From the NCBI GenBank assembly GCA_012728725.1, contig JAAYEM010000003.1:1-51293 (forward strand): DNA of 51,293 nucleotides, written 5' to 3'. This DNA comes from Tissierellia bacterium (GTDB lineage Bacteria; Bacillota; Clostridia; Tissierellales; Tepidimicrobiaceae). Shown here piece by piece: positions 6,872 to 15,772 of this stretch. Below the pieces are notes generated by a model. It saw only the letters and a list, made by a program, of their open reading frames with translations, did not search any database and had not been told where the DNA came from. Numbering within the stretch: the first letter of the stretch is position 1; every line of letters starts with the position of its first letter. Position numbers and translations under genes: made by a program.

Positions 6872-8248
6872 CTCATTTATTCCATATTTTTCTAATTTAG
6901 AATATAAAGTACTTCTGGGTATGTTTAAAAGACTGGCAGCCTTCTTTTTATTATTTCCTGCCACTTTTAAGGCCTTTAAAATAGTGTCCTTTTCTACATT
7001 TGATAAGATGTAATTTAGATCATAGAGGGATTTTTTCTTTTTATTATCATTGGGAACTTTCATGGCTATATTCTCTGGCAGTAGATCCACATCTATAATT
7101 CTTGCATTGTTGTTCTTTGCCATTACTACCATTCTCTCAATAACATTGTTCAATTCCCTTACATTTCCCTCCCAATCATGGTTTAAGAATGCTTCCATGA
7201 CCTCGGGGGAAATGCTTAATATATTTACACCGTACTCCATACAGTAGTCTTCAACAAACCTATTGGCTAAAAGGGGAATATCATCCCGCCTCTCCCTTAA
7301 GGGAGGGATATTGATTATGACAGAATTTAACCTGTAATAAAGATCCTTTCTAAAAGTACCTTCTTCAACCATTTTCCCTAAATCCTTGTTGGTAGCTGCA
7401 ATAACCCTAATATTTATCTTCTTGCTTTTTTGGCCACCTATTGGGGTTATTTGACCATCTTCCAAAACCCTAAGGAGTTTTGGCTGCATGCTTAAGGGCA
7501 TGTCCCCTATTTCATCTAAAAATAGGGTACCATTGTGGGATAACTCGATTTTTCCTTTTTTCCCTTCCTTTAATGCTCCTGTAAAGGCTCCTGCTGTGTA
7601 GCCAAATAGCTCAGCTTCTATAAGCTCATGGGGAATGGCGCTACAGTTGATGGGTACAAATTGGCCTTCCCTACCGCTTTCTATATGTATGGCCCTGGCA
7701 AATAGCTCCTTGCCAGTACCACTTTCTCCATTGATTAGAATATTGATATTGGAACGGGCCACATCCTTTGCTAACTTTATAGCCTCCCTAAATTTCTTAT
7801 TGTTGCCCAGGGCAGCGGCAAAGGAGGACCTGTTTTTGCTTAGGTCAGAAATCTGCTGTTGGAGAACCTGTAAATTGGACTGGGTCTTGCTTAATAGTTC
7901 TGCCGTCTTAATATGATCGGTAATATCCCTATCAATGCTAATTCCTCCAATTAGCTCTCCATCCATGTAAAGGGGGGATGCGCTTGTAATATTATAAAAA
8001 TTATCCTTAGGGCTATTGTATATATTCTCATAAGCCCTCTTTTCCTTTAGGATTTTAGCCAGCAAGGAGGTTGGAAATATCTCACTGATATGCCTATTTA
8101 TAATATCTTCCTTGGCAATGCCAAATAATTTCTCCGCACCCTTATTCCAGTATTTGGTTATCCCTTTGGCATCAACTATACATACCGCATCCTTAATGCT
8201 GTCTAAGATTATTTCCAATTCAGGATCCCTTTCCTTAAACAATCTCAA
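6857..8248 (-). CDS. Sigma-54-dependent transcriptional activator with PAS sensor (second copy)
   Basis: 463-aa enhancer-binding protein: PAS domain (about 8-118), short coiled linker, AAA+ domain (about 148-375) with Walker A GESGTGKE (174-181), canonical GAFTGA loop (220-225) and Walker B TLFLDEIGD, then a C-terminal Fis-type helix-turn-helix with NNKKKAASLLNIPRSTLY. The start is TTG at 8248, about 7 bases after GGGAGGGG. It follows the broken aminopeptidase gene by 40 bases and so may share its transcript. Its 3' end overlaps an enhancer palindrome of the dehydrogenase operon, its evident target. It has no phosphorylation domain, so a small ligand such as the imino acid is the likely signal. 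Confidence 0.94.
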   Translation of the reverse strand: MRLFKERDPELEIILDSIKDAVCIVDAKGITKYWNKGAEKLFGIAKEDIINRHISEIFPTSLLAKILKEKRAYENIYNSPKDNFYNITSASPLYMDGELIGGISIDRDITDHIKTAELLSKTQSNLQVLQQQISDLSKNRSSFAAALGNNKKFREAIKLAKDVARSNINILINGESGTGKELFARAIHIESGREGQFVPINCSAIPHELIEAELFGYTAGAFTGALKEGKKGKIELSHNGTLFLDEIGDMPLSMQPKLLRVLEDGQITPIGGQKSKKINIRVIAATNKDLGKMVEEGTFRKDLYYRLNSVIINIPPLRERRDDIPLLANRFVEDYCMEYGVNILSISPEVMEAFLNHDWEGNVRELNNVIERMVVMAKNNNARIIDVDLLPENIAMKVPNDNKKKKSLYDLNYILSNVEKDTILKALKVAGNNKKKAASLLNIPRSTLYSKLEKYGINEVSEY

Positions 8249-8288
8249 AACGCATCCCCTCCCCCTAATTTATTAATGCTCCCTTTCC

Positions 8289-10067
8289 TTAAATACTTCT
8301 AGTTTCCTGTCTTAACCATTCCCTTACCTCATCATCTAGATAAGGTGAAAGTTTATTGTATACTTCTTCATGATAGTCGTTTAGCCATTTCCTTTCCTTG
8401 TCAGTTAGCAATTCCACATCTATACCTTCTAAATCTATTGGCACATAGGAAATAACCTCAAACTTCATAAATTGGCCTGAATCCGTTTTTATGTCCTCTT
8501 CAACTACTGCTACATTCTCAATTCTAACACCGTGTTTGCCCTCCCTATATATTCCTGGTTCAATGGTGACTATCATACCCTTTTCCAATTTTACCTTATT
8601 GGGTACCTGGGAAAATCCATGGGGGCCTTCATGGACATTTAGTAGAAATCCAATTCCATGGCCTGTCCCACATTTATAGTCTATTCCTTCCTGCCATAGT
8701 GGATAGCGGGCTAACACATCTAGGTTGGAACCGGTAGCTCCGTGTAAGAATCTTGCAGAGATTAAATTAATATGTCCCTTTAGAGTAAGGGTAAAGTCCC
8801 TCTTCTCCTCCTCTGTAATCTCTCCTAATACTACAGTCCTAGTTATGTCTGTAGTACCATCATAATACTGGCCACCAGAGTCAACTAAAAACATTCCTTC
8901 CCTTTTTAACTCATAATTGGAATTTTCATTGGCTGAATAGTGCATCATGGCTGCATTTTCCTTATAGGCTCCTATAGTTACAAAGCTAGGCTCAATAAAG
9001 CCTTCTCCTTCTTCCCTAAACTCCCTTAATTTCTCCGCTGCAGATAGCTCTGTAATCTTAATCTTTCCTACATTCTTGTCCAGCCAGTGGAAGAATTTAA
9101 CTAGGGCTACTCCATCCTTAATATGGGCATTTTTCATATTTTCCAGCTCTACACTGTTTTTCTTAGCCTTCAATTCAGTGGTAATATTGGTACCTTCGAT
9201 TATTTCACATTCTGACGGTATTCCCTTATATAGCCATCTATTTATTCTGGCAGAATTCAAGAATACCTTCTTTCCCTTTTCCATATCTCTAACATGATCT
9301 ATTACCCTATCATAATCATCTATTTGAACTCCATTTTCTTCTAAATGGGCACGGACATTTTCATCTATTTTTTCTCCATCAACAAATAGCCAAGCTTCCC
9401 CTTGTGAAATAAGGGCGTAAGAAATAAGGACAGGATTACATTCTACATCCCTAGCCCTAATATTGTATAGCCAGGCTATATCATCTAAACTTCCCAATAG
9501 GAAGTAATCAGCACCCTTTTTCTTCATTTCCTCCCTAACTTCATCTATTTTTTCCTTAGCACTTTTCCCTGTATACTTAATGTCATGGATAAAGGCCTTA
9601 CTCCTTGGTACCTCTGGCCTATCGGTCCATATTTCTCCTACTAGGTCGTATTCATCTACATATTTAATATTCTTTTCCTTTAAAGCCCTTTCCAAATCTT
9701 TGAAACTGGATTGGGGGAATATCTTTCCATCAAATCCTACTGTTGCACCGTCCTTTAAATTGTCCTTAAGGTATTCAGTATAAGTTGGAAAGCCTGGAAC
9801 TCCAATCTTATACAGCTTTATTTCACTGCCAGTTAATTCTTTCTCCGCCTGGATGAAGTATCTCCCATCTGTCCAAAGAATTGCCTCATCATGGGTTACA
9901 AGTACAGTTCCTGCTGAACCTGTAAATCCTGAAATCCATACCCTGGTCTTATAATGGTCAGCTATGTATTACGATTGGTGGGGATCAGCTGTTGGAATTA
10001 TGTAAGCATCAATTCCTCTTTCCTTCATTAAACCTCTTAATTTGCTAATTCTTTCATTGATAGCCAT
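8289..10067 (-). pseudogene. Aminopeptidase P (Xaa-Pro aminopeptidase, M24), interrupted by a nonsense codon
   Basis: A 592-codon frame with the length and layout of three-domain aminopeptidase P, which releases the N-terminal residue before proline or hydroxyproline. The start at 10067 has a good ribosome site (AGGAGG), but codon 33 (9971-9969) is TAA where the family motif DPHQSEY has Glu: one G-to-T change. The rest is intact, with metal ligands in VDSGGQYYDGTTDITR, GTGHGIGF, EPGIY and RIENV. Downstream of the stop an ATG at 9695 opens a 468-aa frame that keeps domains II and III but lacks a clear ribosome site. Options are recent inactivation, sequence error, or restart. It suits a cluster feeding on collagen-like peptides. 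Confidence 0.85.
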
Positions 10068-10194
10068 TTTGTACCTCCTCTTTTCAAGATGTAATATTTT
10101 GACTAATTTAGCATTTGCTATATATAACATATGTCCTCTATACATATTATATATTAAATTATATCAAATATAAAGAAGCAGGTATACCATCCCC

Positions 10195-11307
10195 CTAATT
10201 TTTGTCACAGGCTTCATCAGTTTTGCCTATTATTTTATCCCCCCTAATCTTTAACAGTAGGGCAGCTAAAAGTAGGCCTGATAGGGCTGCCGATAATTTA
10301 GCTATTAGATAGGGAGTAATCATGTCCTTAGATATGCTGGCCAGATAACCTAATTGGCCTCCAAAGGTAAAGGAACTGCTAGCTATAAAGGCAGCACTTA
10401 ATACCTTGCCCCTATCATCCATCTTATCATAGATTCCTAAAGTAGGGACATTGTTGGCTAAGGATGTAACAATACCCAGGACAGAGTATTCATTTATACC
10501 TATCTTTTTAGCAATACTGCTAAGCCTCTTATTTAAATATTTGGATACTAGATGAAAAAGGGGATAGGCACCTGAGATCATTACCGCTGTTTTCCCCACA
10601 ACTATTATGGATTCAGAAAAGGGGATAATGTTAGGAAACACTTTAATTCCCAGTATAAAATCCAATATGCTAATCAATAGTCCCAGGGTACATAGGATGG
10701 AAACAATTCTTCCCAGCTTACTGAATATGGCCATGGTCTTTTCTTGATATTTCAATAAACCAATAATAATCAATACAGACAGTATTATTACCGGTAATAA
10801 ATTTATAAGTATTGTCCCTAAAGCTACCCCCATGGCCAGGCCTCCCAATAGTACCCCTACAGGCACCGTTACTATTCCGGCCAGAATTCCATTGGCAAAT
10901 AGGTGGAAATGGTCTTTGGGAATCATATTTATTGCTACAGGGATTGTAAAGGATATGGTAACCCCCATCATGGATGCCAGGAGTAGGCCATTTAATTTAG
11001 CAAGCTGTTGACACTGTGCCAGCTCAGCACTGGCCACATAACCACCTAGATCTATGGCCAATATACTGGAGATGAATACAGAAGGATCTGCCCCACTTAT
11101 ATTAGATACAAGCTTAAGAAGGGGGGTCAAAACTTGAGAAATGACAGGAGCTAAACCGATTATTCCAATCATGGAAAGGCTTAAGCCCCCCATGTTTTTA
11201 AAAGCCTCTTCAAACTTCTCCCCTAGCCCAAATCTATTATTCAGTAGCTTGTCTATACCGCCAATAATTGAAAATATAACCATTATATACAGTATGATAT
11301 CGCTCAT
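10195..11307 (-). CDS. EutH-like integral membrane transporter
   Basis: 370-aa membrane protein with about ten hydrophobic helices resembling the ethanolamine permease EutH: the N-terminal IIGGIDKLLNNRFGLGEKFE region, a following LSMIGIIGLAPV segment, DLGGYVASAELAQ, and the GIVTVPVGVLLGG segment fit that family. No ethanolamine ammonia-lyase, microcompartment or other eut gene is near. It lies directly before the aminopeptidase P gene, so it may carry a substrate of this cluster. Start is ATG at 11307 after AGAGGTGACAT. A minus-strand -10 like TATAAT lies at 11341-11346. Confidence 0.75.
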   Translation of the reverse strand: MSDIILYIMVIFSIIGGIDKLLNNRFGLGEKFEEAFKNMGGLSLSMIGIIGLAPVISQVLTPLLKLVSNISGADPSVFISSILAIDLGGYVASAELAQCQQLAKLNGLLLASMMGVTISFTIPVAINMIPKDHFHLFANGILAGIVTVPVGVLLGGLAMGVALGTILINLLPVIILSVLIIIGLLKYQEKTMAIFSKLGRIVSILCTLGLLISILDFILGIKVFPNIIPFSESIIVVGKTAVMISGAYPLFHLVSKYLNKRLSSIAKKIGINEYSVLGIVTSLANNVPTLGIYDKMDDRGKVLSAAFIASSSFTFGGQLGYLASISKDMITPYLIAKLSAALSGLLLAALLLKIRGDKIIGKTDEACDKN

Positions 11308-11340
11308 ATGTCACCTCTGTAAAAATTTTTATTTACATAC

Positions 11341-11346
11341 ATTATA
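11341..11346 (-). promoter_or_regulatory. Probable -10 of the eutH-like/aminopeptidase transcript
   Basis: A perfect TATAAT on the minus strand, 34 bases before the EutH-like start, with only a weak TTTATA at the -35 position 17 bp upstream. Confidence 0.4.
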
Positions 11347-11420
11347 TACTATTAACTCTTAAATATAAATATAGAGGAAAAGAATTGATGGTGTCATATC
11401 ATTTATGTTTTCATCAATAT

Positions 11421-11453
11421 AAAACAAACCTTCCATAAAGGAAGGCTTGTTTT
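11421..11453 (-). terminator. Terminator of the epimerase-to-YjiH operon
   Basis: Stem AAAACAA/CCTTCC with GGAAGG/TTGTTTT arms around a 5-base loop, followed on the minus strand by a T-rich tail. It lies about 80 bases after the YjiH-like stop and before the EutH-like gene. Confidence 0.7.
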
Positions 11454-11532
11454 ATATTAGTTTTTATCAAGTGTAAAATCAGGCAAAATAAATGTAAAAA
11501 ACCATTAAATATTATTTAATACAATCAATCTT

Positions 11533-12732
11533 TTATGCAATAAGCAAGAAGAAATAGTGGGCAACAACTCCCGCAATAAGTCCTGCTATAGTGTGGGTAA
11601 TTAAAGCTTGAGGAATTAATTCCCTGGATCCAAGGGTATCCATTATAGAAATATGAGTACTCAAGTATCCTGACCAGCACATACCTATACCTGTAAATAC
11701 AGCTATCTCATTAGCGCCAGCAAGACCCGTTTCAACCATCTTTGGTACCAAGCCTATAGCTGCACCTACCGCTCCAAGAGATGTAACTGGTACAACTATA
11801 TTGCTACCGTCTTTAAATCCAAATAATACCTTAGTAATTGGAGCAATTAAATCCCCAATTTTAGGTAGTAATTCAATTCCTTCGTAGGCAGCTCCTGTAT
11901 AGGCGGCAGTACCATCAGCTGCTGTTCCTGGTCCAAAGGTCAACATCATAACCAAGGTACAAATGCAAACTACACCTGGGGTAGATTGGAAACAGATTTC
12001 CCATCCTAGTTTACCACCTTCTAGCATGGCATTCATAGCCCTGCTAAATACGCTTCTCTTTTCTTTCTTCTTGTTTTTCTCTTCAGTATAGGCTTCCTCT
12101 AATTCAGCTTCACTAACTGCAGCCTCCTGCATTTTTTCCCAAGTCCCTTGCTTAATATAGTGCCTTTTTGTTAAGAATAGCATGGATCTAGTAGAGAAAA
12201 TACTTCCAACAATACATCCAACTAAACCAGCTATAATGGCTGGTACAAATTCAGTTCCAAGTCCTAACATGAAGGTACATACAATCATACCCATACCAAA
12301 GGTTGTACCTATATTACATAGGGCAGGTATCTGATACTTTTTATAATAACGACGTATTCTATTATCCTGACCTAAGGCAAGGATAGCCGCATTATCTGAT
12401 AAAAATGTGGATACAACCCCTAAGGAAGTTACACCTGGCATGCCATAAAGGGGCTTCATAATTGGGTTGATCAGCCATTGAGCAAGATCTACAACTCCAA
12501 ACTCAGTAAATAATGCTGAAACAGCTCCCATGAGTACACACATGGCACAAAGGTATAATACTGTATCAATTAATACACTATAGGCAGTATTTAATAGGGT
12601 TTTGAACATAGGTCCTACACCCATTATGGAACACATATAGCCTATGGCTCCTAATAATACTGCTAAAAATATAAAGGTTTCTGCAGAAAATCCTCTTTCA
12701 CGAGCTTTTTTCATTTCAATAGTTCCTTGCAT
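11533..12732 (-). CDS. YjiH/nucleoside-recognition (Gate) family membrane protein
   Basis: 399-aa membrane protein with about eight to ten hydrophobic helices and a charged cytoplasmic loop around residues 205-235 (EEAYTEEKNKKKEKR). The two Gate-like halves, with FLSDNAAILALGQD and the mirrored region near GVTSLGAVGAAIGLV, place it in the YjiH/nucleoside-recognition group, putative transporters of unknown substrate. It starts with ATG at 12732 behind AAGGAGGAG. It is last in the operon with epimerase, reductase, tautomerase and dehydratase, 103 bases after the dehydratase, which suggests it moves a substrate or product of that pathway. No function has been demonstrated from sequence. Confidence 0.75.
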   Translation of the reverse strand: MQGTIEMKKARERGFSAETFIFLAVLLGAIGYMCSIMGVGPMFKTLLNTAYSVLIDTVLYLCAMCVLMGAVSALFTEFGVVDLAQWLINPIMKPLYGMPGVTSLGVVSTFLSDNAAILALGQDNRIRRYYKKYQIPALCNIGTTFGMGMIVCTFMLGLGTEFVPAIIAGLVGCIVGSIFSTRSMLFLTKRHYIKQGTWEKMQEAAVSEAELEEAYTEEKNKKKEKRSVFSRAMNAMLEGGKLGWEICFQSTPGVVCICTLVMMLTFGPGTAADGTAAYTGAAYEGIELLPKIGDLIAPITKVLFGFKDGSNIVVPVTSLGAVGAAIGLVPKMVETGLAGANEIAVFTGIGMCWSGYLSTHISIMDTLGSRELIPQALITHTIAGLIAGVVAHYFFLLIA

Positions 12733-12791
12733 TTAATTTCTCCTCCTTCTTATGGTACATATATTTCTTCTAATCTATTTAGTAATCTATT

Positions 12792-12814
12792 TAGAACCCA
12801 TATATGGGTTTCTA
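12792..12814 (-). other. Inverted repeat between dehydratase and YjiH-like genes
   Basis: TAGAACCCATATATGGGTTTCTA forms about 11-bp arms around the centre (printed motif split: TAGAACCCATA / TATGGGTTTCTA). No T-run follows on the minus strand, so it looks more like an RNA processing/stability hairpin or a protein site than a terminator. Confidence 0.45.
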
Positions 12815-12835
12815 ACATATTTCCTTATACACTGG

Positions 12836-14497
12836 TTATTTGTATTCTATATCCCAAGGCTGCATAGCTCCACCTTCATCAGCTGGCCTGCAAGTTCTGG
12901 CGTATATATCCAATAGTCCCTTTTTTACCTTAGGCTCAGGAGGTAGCCAATTCTTCCTGCGCTCTTTTATTACTTCTTCGGGAACTTCTAAATTTATTGT
13001 TCCCTCAATGGTATCTACAGAGATTATATCTCCATCTTCTATAAGGGCAATCAGACCACCTTTTGCTGCCTCTGGCGTAATATGGCCAATAATAGCACCA
13101 TAATTAAAGCCTGAAAATCTGGCATCGGTAATAAGTCCAACGCTTTTATGGAGATTGTGGGCAATTAATGCATCCGTTGTTACCATCAGTTCCTTCATGC
13201 CTGGAGCACCTACACAGCCTTCATAGCGGATTACAATTACATCTCCTGCTTGGATTTTACCAGCTACAATAGCTTCATAGGCTTCTAAATCGCTGCTAAA
13301 TACCCTAGCCTTGCCAGAGAATTTCTTCATCTCTTTTGGTACTCCTGTAGGACGGACTATGCATCCCATTGGGGATAGATTGCCCTTTAGAATCTTAAGT
13401 CCAGGCTCATCAAACAAGGGATTGTCTAAAGTTCTTATAATATCTGAACTCTTAGCCTCTACATTGGCAAGCAATTCCTTCCAGGTACGTCCATCCATAG
13501 TAGGTACATCTGTATACAATTCATCCTCAATCATCTTCAATACTGTCAAAGGACCACCAGCATAGTGGAAATCCACAACGGTATAGGGACCGCTGGGAAT
13601 TACACCTGTTATACAGGGGATTCTACTGGCGTATTCATCAAAATCGTCTAGGGTAATTTTTATTCCCAATTCATTTCCAATGGCTATAAGGTGCAAAACT
13701 ATATTGGTTGATGCAGCTGTGGCCATAGCAAAGGCAATGGCATTGAGTATTGTTTCCCTGGTAATAAGGTCCGATGGTTTCCTATTGGCCTTTGTCATTT
13801 CCACAATAGCCCTGCCCGCTTCCCTGCATTTCCTTAATTTCAAATTATCTATAGCTGGAATGGTGCTGGTCCCAGGCAGCACAAGATTTAATACCTCTCC
13901 AGCCATCTGCATGGTGTTGGCAGTACCCATTGAAGGACAAGCCCCAAAGGAAGGACATACACACTCTTCCATTTCATTTAATACTTCTTCACTTTCATCA
14001 CTAAGGGCAGCCACATCCAACTGGGCCTGTACTATCTTTTGGCCCTTATAATTTCCTGCAGTCATAGAGCCACCGGTAACACATAGGGTAGGTATGTCTA
14101 GTCTAGCCATTCCCAAATAACATCCAGCAATTATATTGTCACAGGAGGCTATGGTTACCAGGCCATCAAAATGATGGACCTTAGATACAAGCTCAATGGA
14201 AGCTGCTACAACATCCCTGGCAGCCTGTTCATATTTGATTTCTTCTGCCCCATTGGCTACATTGCCGCAGGTGGCAGGTACTCCAAACTCTATGGGAATT
14301 CCACCGGCTTCCCAAATGCCTTCCTTCACCTTTTCTGCAAGGGTACGCAAATGGGCTGTTCCCGGAGAGCCTTCCATAAAGGTATTGGCTACACCAATAT
14401 GGGGTTTGGTTCTAATATCCCGGTCACAGTAGCCCGCCCCCTTCATCATGGCCCGGCGGTGTACCGCCTTCTTCCCATTCCAATAAGATCTATCCAT
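12836..14497 (-). CDS. IlvD/Edd family dehydratase, non-canonical
   Basis: 553-aa [Fe-S] dehydratase of the family of dihydroxy-acid dehydratase and 6-phosphogluconate dehydratase, which turn 2,3-dihydroxy acids into 2-oxo acids. Cluster cysteines are C119 (IASCDN) and C187 (GACPSMGTANTM). The position where [2Fe-2S] members have a third Cys reads SPGTAHL, as in the oxygen-labile E. coli IlvD type, so a [4Fe-4S] cluster is likely. The C-terminal YEGCVGAPGMKELM and TDARFSGFNYGAIIGH segments are recognisable. No other branched-chain genes are near, and it sits in an operon with an imino acid epimerase and a tautomerase, so valine/isoleucine synthesis is unlikely. True substrate unknown. Confidence 0.85.
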   Translation of the reverse strand: MDRSYWNGKKAVHRRAMMKGAGYCDRDIRTKPHIGVANTFMEGSPGTAHLRTLAEKVKEGIWEAGGIPIEFGVPATCGNVANGAEEIKYEQAARDVVAASIELVSKVHHFDGLVTIASCDNIIAGCYLGMARLDIPTLCVTGGSMTAGNYKGQKIVQAQLDVAALSDESEEVLNEMEECVCPSFGACPSMGTANTMQMAGEVLNLVLPGTSTIPAIDNLKLRKCREAGRAIVEMTKANRKPSDLITRETILNAIAFAMATAASTNIVLHLIAIGNELGIKITLDDFDEYASRIPCITGVIPSGPYTVVDFHYAGGPLTVLKMIEDELYTDVPTMDGRTWKELLANVEAKSSDIIRTLDNPLFDEPGLKILKGNLSPMGCIVRPTGVPKEMKKFSGKARVFSSDLEAYEAIVAGKIQAGDVIVIRYEGCVGAPGMKELMVTTDALIAHNLHKSVGLITDARFSGFNYGAIIGHITPEAAKGGLIALIEDGDIISVDTIEGTINLEVPEEVIKERRKNWLPPEPKVKKGLLDIYARTCRPADEGGAMQPWDIEYK

Positions 14498-14521
14498 AGG
14501 AATCTCCTTTCATCAATCCAA

Positions 14522-14740
14522 TTATTTTATAAAATCTGATGGGATGACTAGGGTCTCATCCTCTATTTTTTCTTGGACCTTTTGGATAAAAGTATTAGCT
14601 TCTATCTCTTCTATGGAAACAGAAATAGCCTCTGGTTTCCATCCTGCTGTTTCCATTAAGCACTTCTGTAGAGCATCTGCAATCTTATCCAGCTCTTCTT
14701 TACTTCTTCCAGTATATAGGCTTAAACTAATATGGGGCAT
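14522..14740 (-). CDS. 4-oxalocrotonate tautomerase family protein
   Basis: 72-aa small tautomerase. With the ATG at 14740 (AAAGGAGGG before it) the protein begins Met-Pro, so removal of Met exposes the catalytic Pro1 typical of the superfamily. Arg11 in the GRS turn also matches 4-oxalocrotonate tautomerase; the Arg39 position is Ser. Such enzymes shift enol/keto forms of unsaturated 2-oxo acids or act in related chemistry. It is encoded between the reductase and the dehydratase with gaps of 23 and 24 bases, so it may tautomerise an unsaturated product of the dehydratase. An alternative upstream start at 14773 would hide Pro1 and lacks a ribosome site. Confidence 0.85.
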   Translation of the reverse strand: MPHISLSLYTGRSKEELDKIADALQKCLMETAGWKPEAISVSIEEIEANTFIQKVQEKIEDETLVIPSDFIK

Positions 14741-14763
14741 ATAATCCCTCCTTTGACCAATAA

Positions 14764-15750
14764 TTAACTCCACTTAGTTCCTATACCTGCTGCAATGGCC
14801 TTTTCATATATATTTTTGGCTGTCACCAGATCCTGAGTTCCTATACCTACCGTTTTAAATACTATTATCTCTTCATCCTTTTCCCGGCCTGCTATCCTTC
14901 CTGATAATAATTCTCCCAATTCTCCTGTAATATCATCCTCGGATATTAGCCCATCCTTTAATGGATTTATTATGTCTCCAGATTCCTCTAATACAGCAGA
15001 TTTGGAATCAAAGTATATTTTACTGGCTCGGCTTAATAATAAAGGATCCATTTCCTGCATATCTGGTTGGAAGGAACCTACACAGCTTACAGTTATGCCA
15101 GGTTTCAATTTGGAAGCATCGAATACTGGCTTTTTAGAGGGGGTAACGGTGATCAGTAAATCTGCATCTTCTACAGCCTCGTCTGCTGAGGATGCAGCAA
15201 CTATTTGGGTATTGTATCTGGCCAGTTCTTCATTCATAGTTTTTGCAAATTCATTTCTCCTATCTGCTACTAAATCATAAACCTTGACTAGTTCCAAGTC
15301 TCTAACTGACAACATAGCCTCTAATTGGGCTGCTGCCTGACCTCCAGTTCCTATTAAGGCCCCAATCTTGGCATCCTTCCTGGCCAATACATCGAAGGCA
15401 GCTCCAGATGCAGCCCCAGTCCTAAGCTGGGTTACATAGGATCCATCTAAAAGGGCAATTATCTGACCCGTTTTTGCATCGATTAGGATAACCTGGGCAA
15501 TACTGGTAGCCAGTCCCCTATCTATGTTGTCTGGATAGGTGTTTATTACCTTCAAAGATGCATAATCTAAATCCTCCACATATGCAGGCATAAATAATAA
15601 TGAGCCATTATGCTTTTCAACATTTATATTGGTCCTAAGGGGATTATCACATCTACCTTCAGAATAGATTACAAATGCCTCTTTAACCGATTCTATAGCA
15701 TCCTTCATAGTAAAAATCTTTTTAATATCCTCTTTATTTAATAGTAACAC
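14764..15750 (-). CDS. Ornithine cyclodeaminase/mu-crystallin family protein (putative pyrroline-2-carboxylate reductase)
   Basis: 328-aa NAD(P)-binding enzyme of the OCD/mu-crystallin family, which includes ornithine cyclodeaminase, alanine dehydrogenases, ketimine reductases and delta-1-pyrroline-2-carboxylate reductases (LhpI type). The nucleotide-binding loop IGTGGQAAAQLEA and the TQLRTGAASGAAFDVLA segment, carrying the substrate-contacting Arg, are clear. GTG start at 15750 after GGAGGTGG. Next to a proline racemase family gene, ketimine reduction of a pyrroline-carboxylate to a proline is the most natural reading, but ornithine deamination cannot be excluded. It follows the epimerase gene by 22 bases. 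Confidence 0.82.
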   Translation of the reverse strand: MLLLNKEDIKKIFTMKDAIESVKEAFVIYSEGRCDNPLRTNINVEKHNGSLLFMPAYVEDLDYASLKVINTYPDNIDRGLATSIAQVILIDAKTGQIIALLDGSYVTQLRTGAASGAAFDVLARKDAKIGALIGTGGQAAAQLEAMLSVRDLELVKVYDLVADRRNEFAKTMNEELARYNTQIVAASSADEAVEDADLLITVTPSKKPVFDASKLKPGITVSCVGSFQPDMQEMDPLLLSRASKIYFDSKSAVLEESGDIINPLKDGLISEDDITGELGELLSGRIAGREKDEEIIVFKTVGIGTQDLVTAKNIYEKAIAAGIGTKWS

Positions 15751-15772
15751 CCTTTTCCACCTCCCAATTATT

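Noticed and set aside
10195-11307. Ethanolamine utilisation locus
   Set aside because: No eutBC, microcompartment shell or other eut genes are present.
12836-14497. Valine/isoleucine biosynthetic ilvD
   Set aside because: No other branched-chain genes nearby, and the operon partners are imino acid and tautomerase enzymes.
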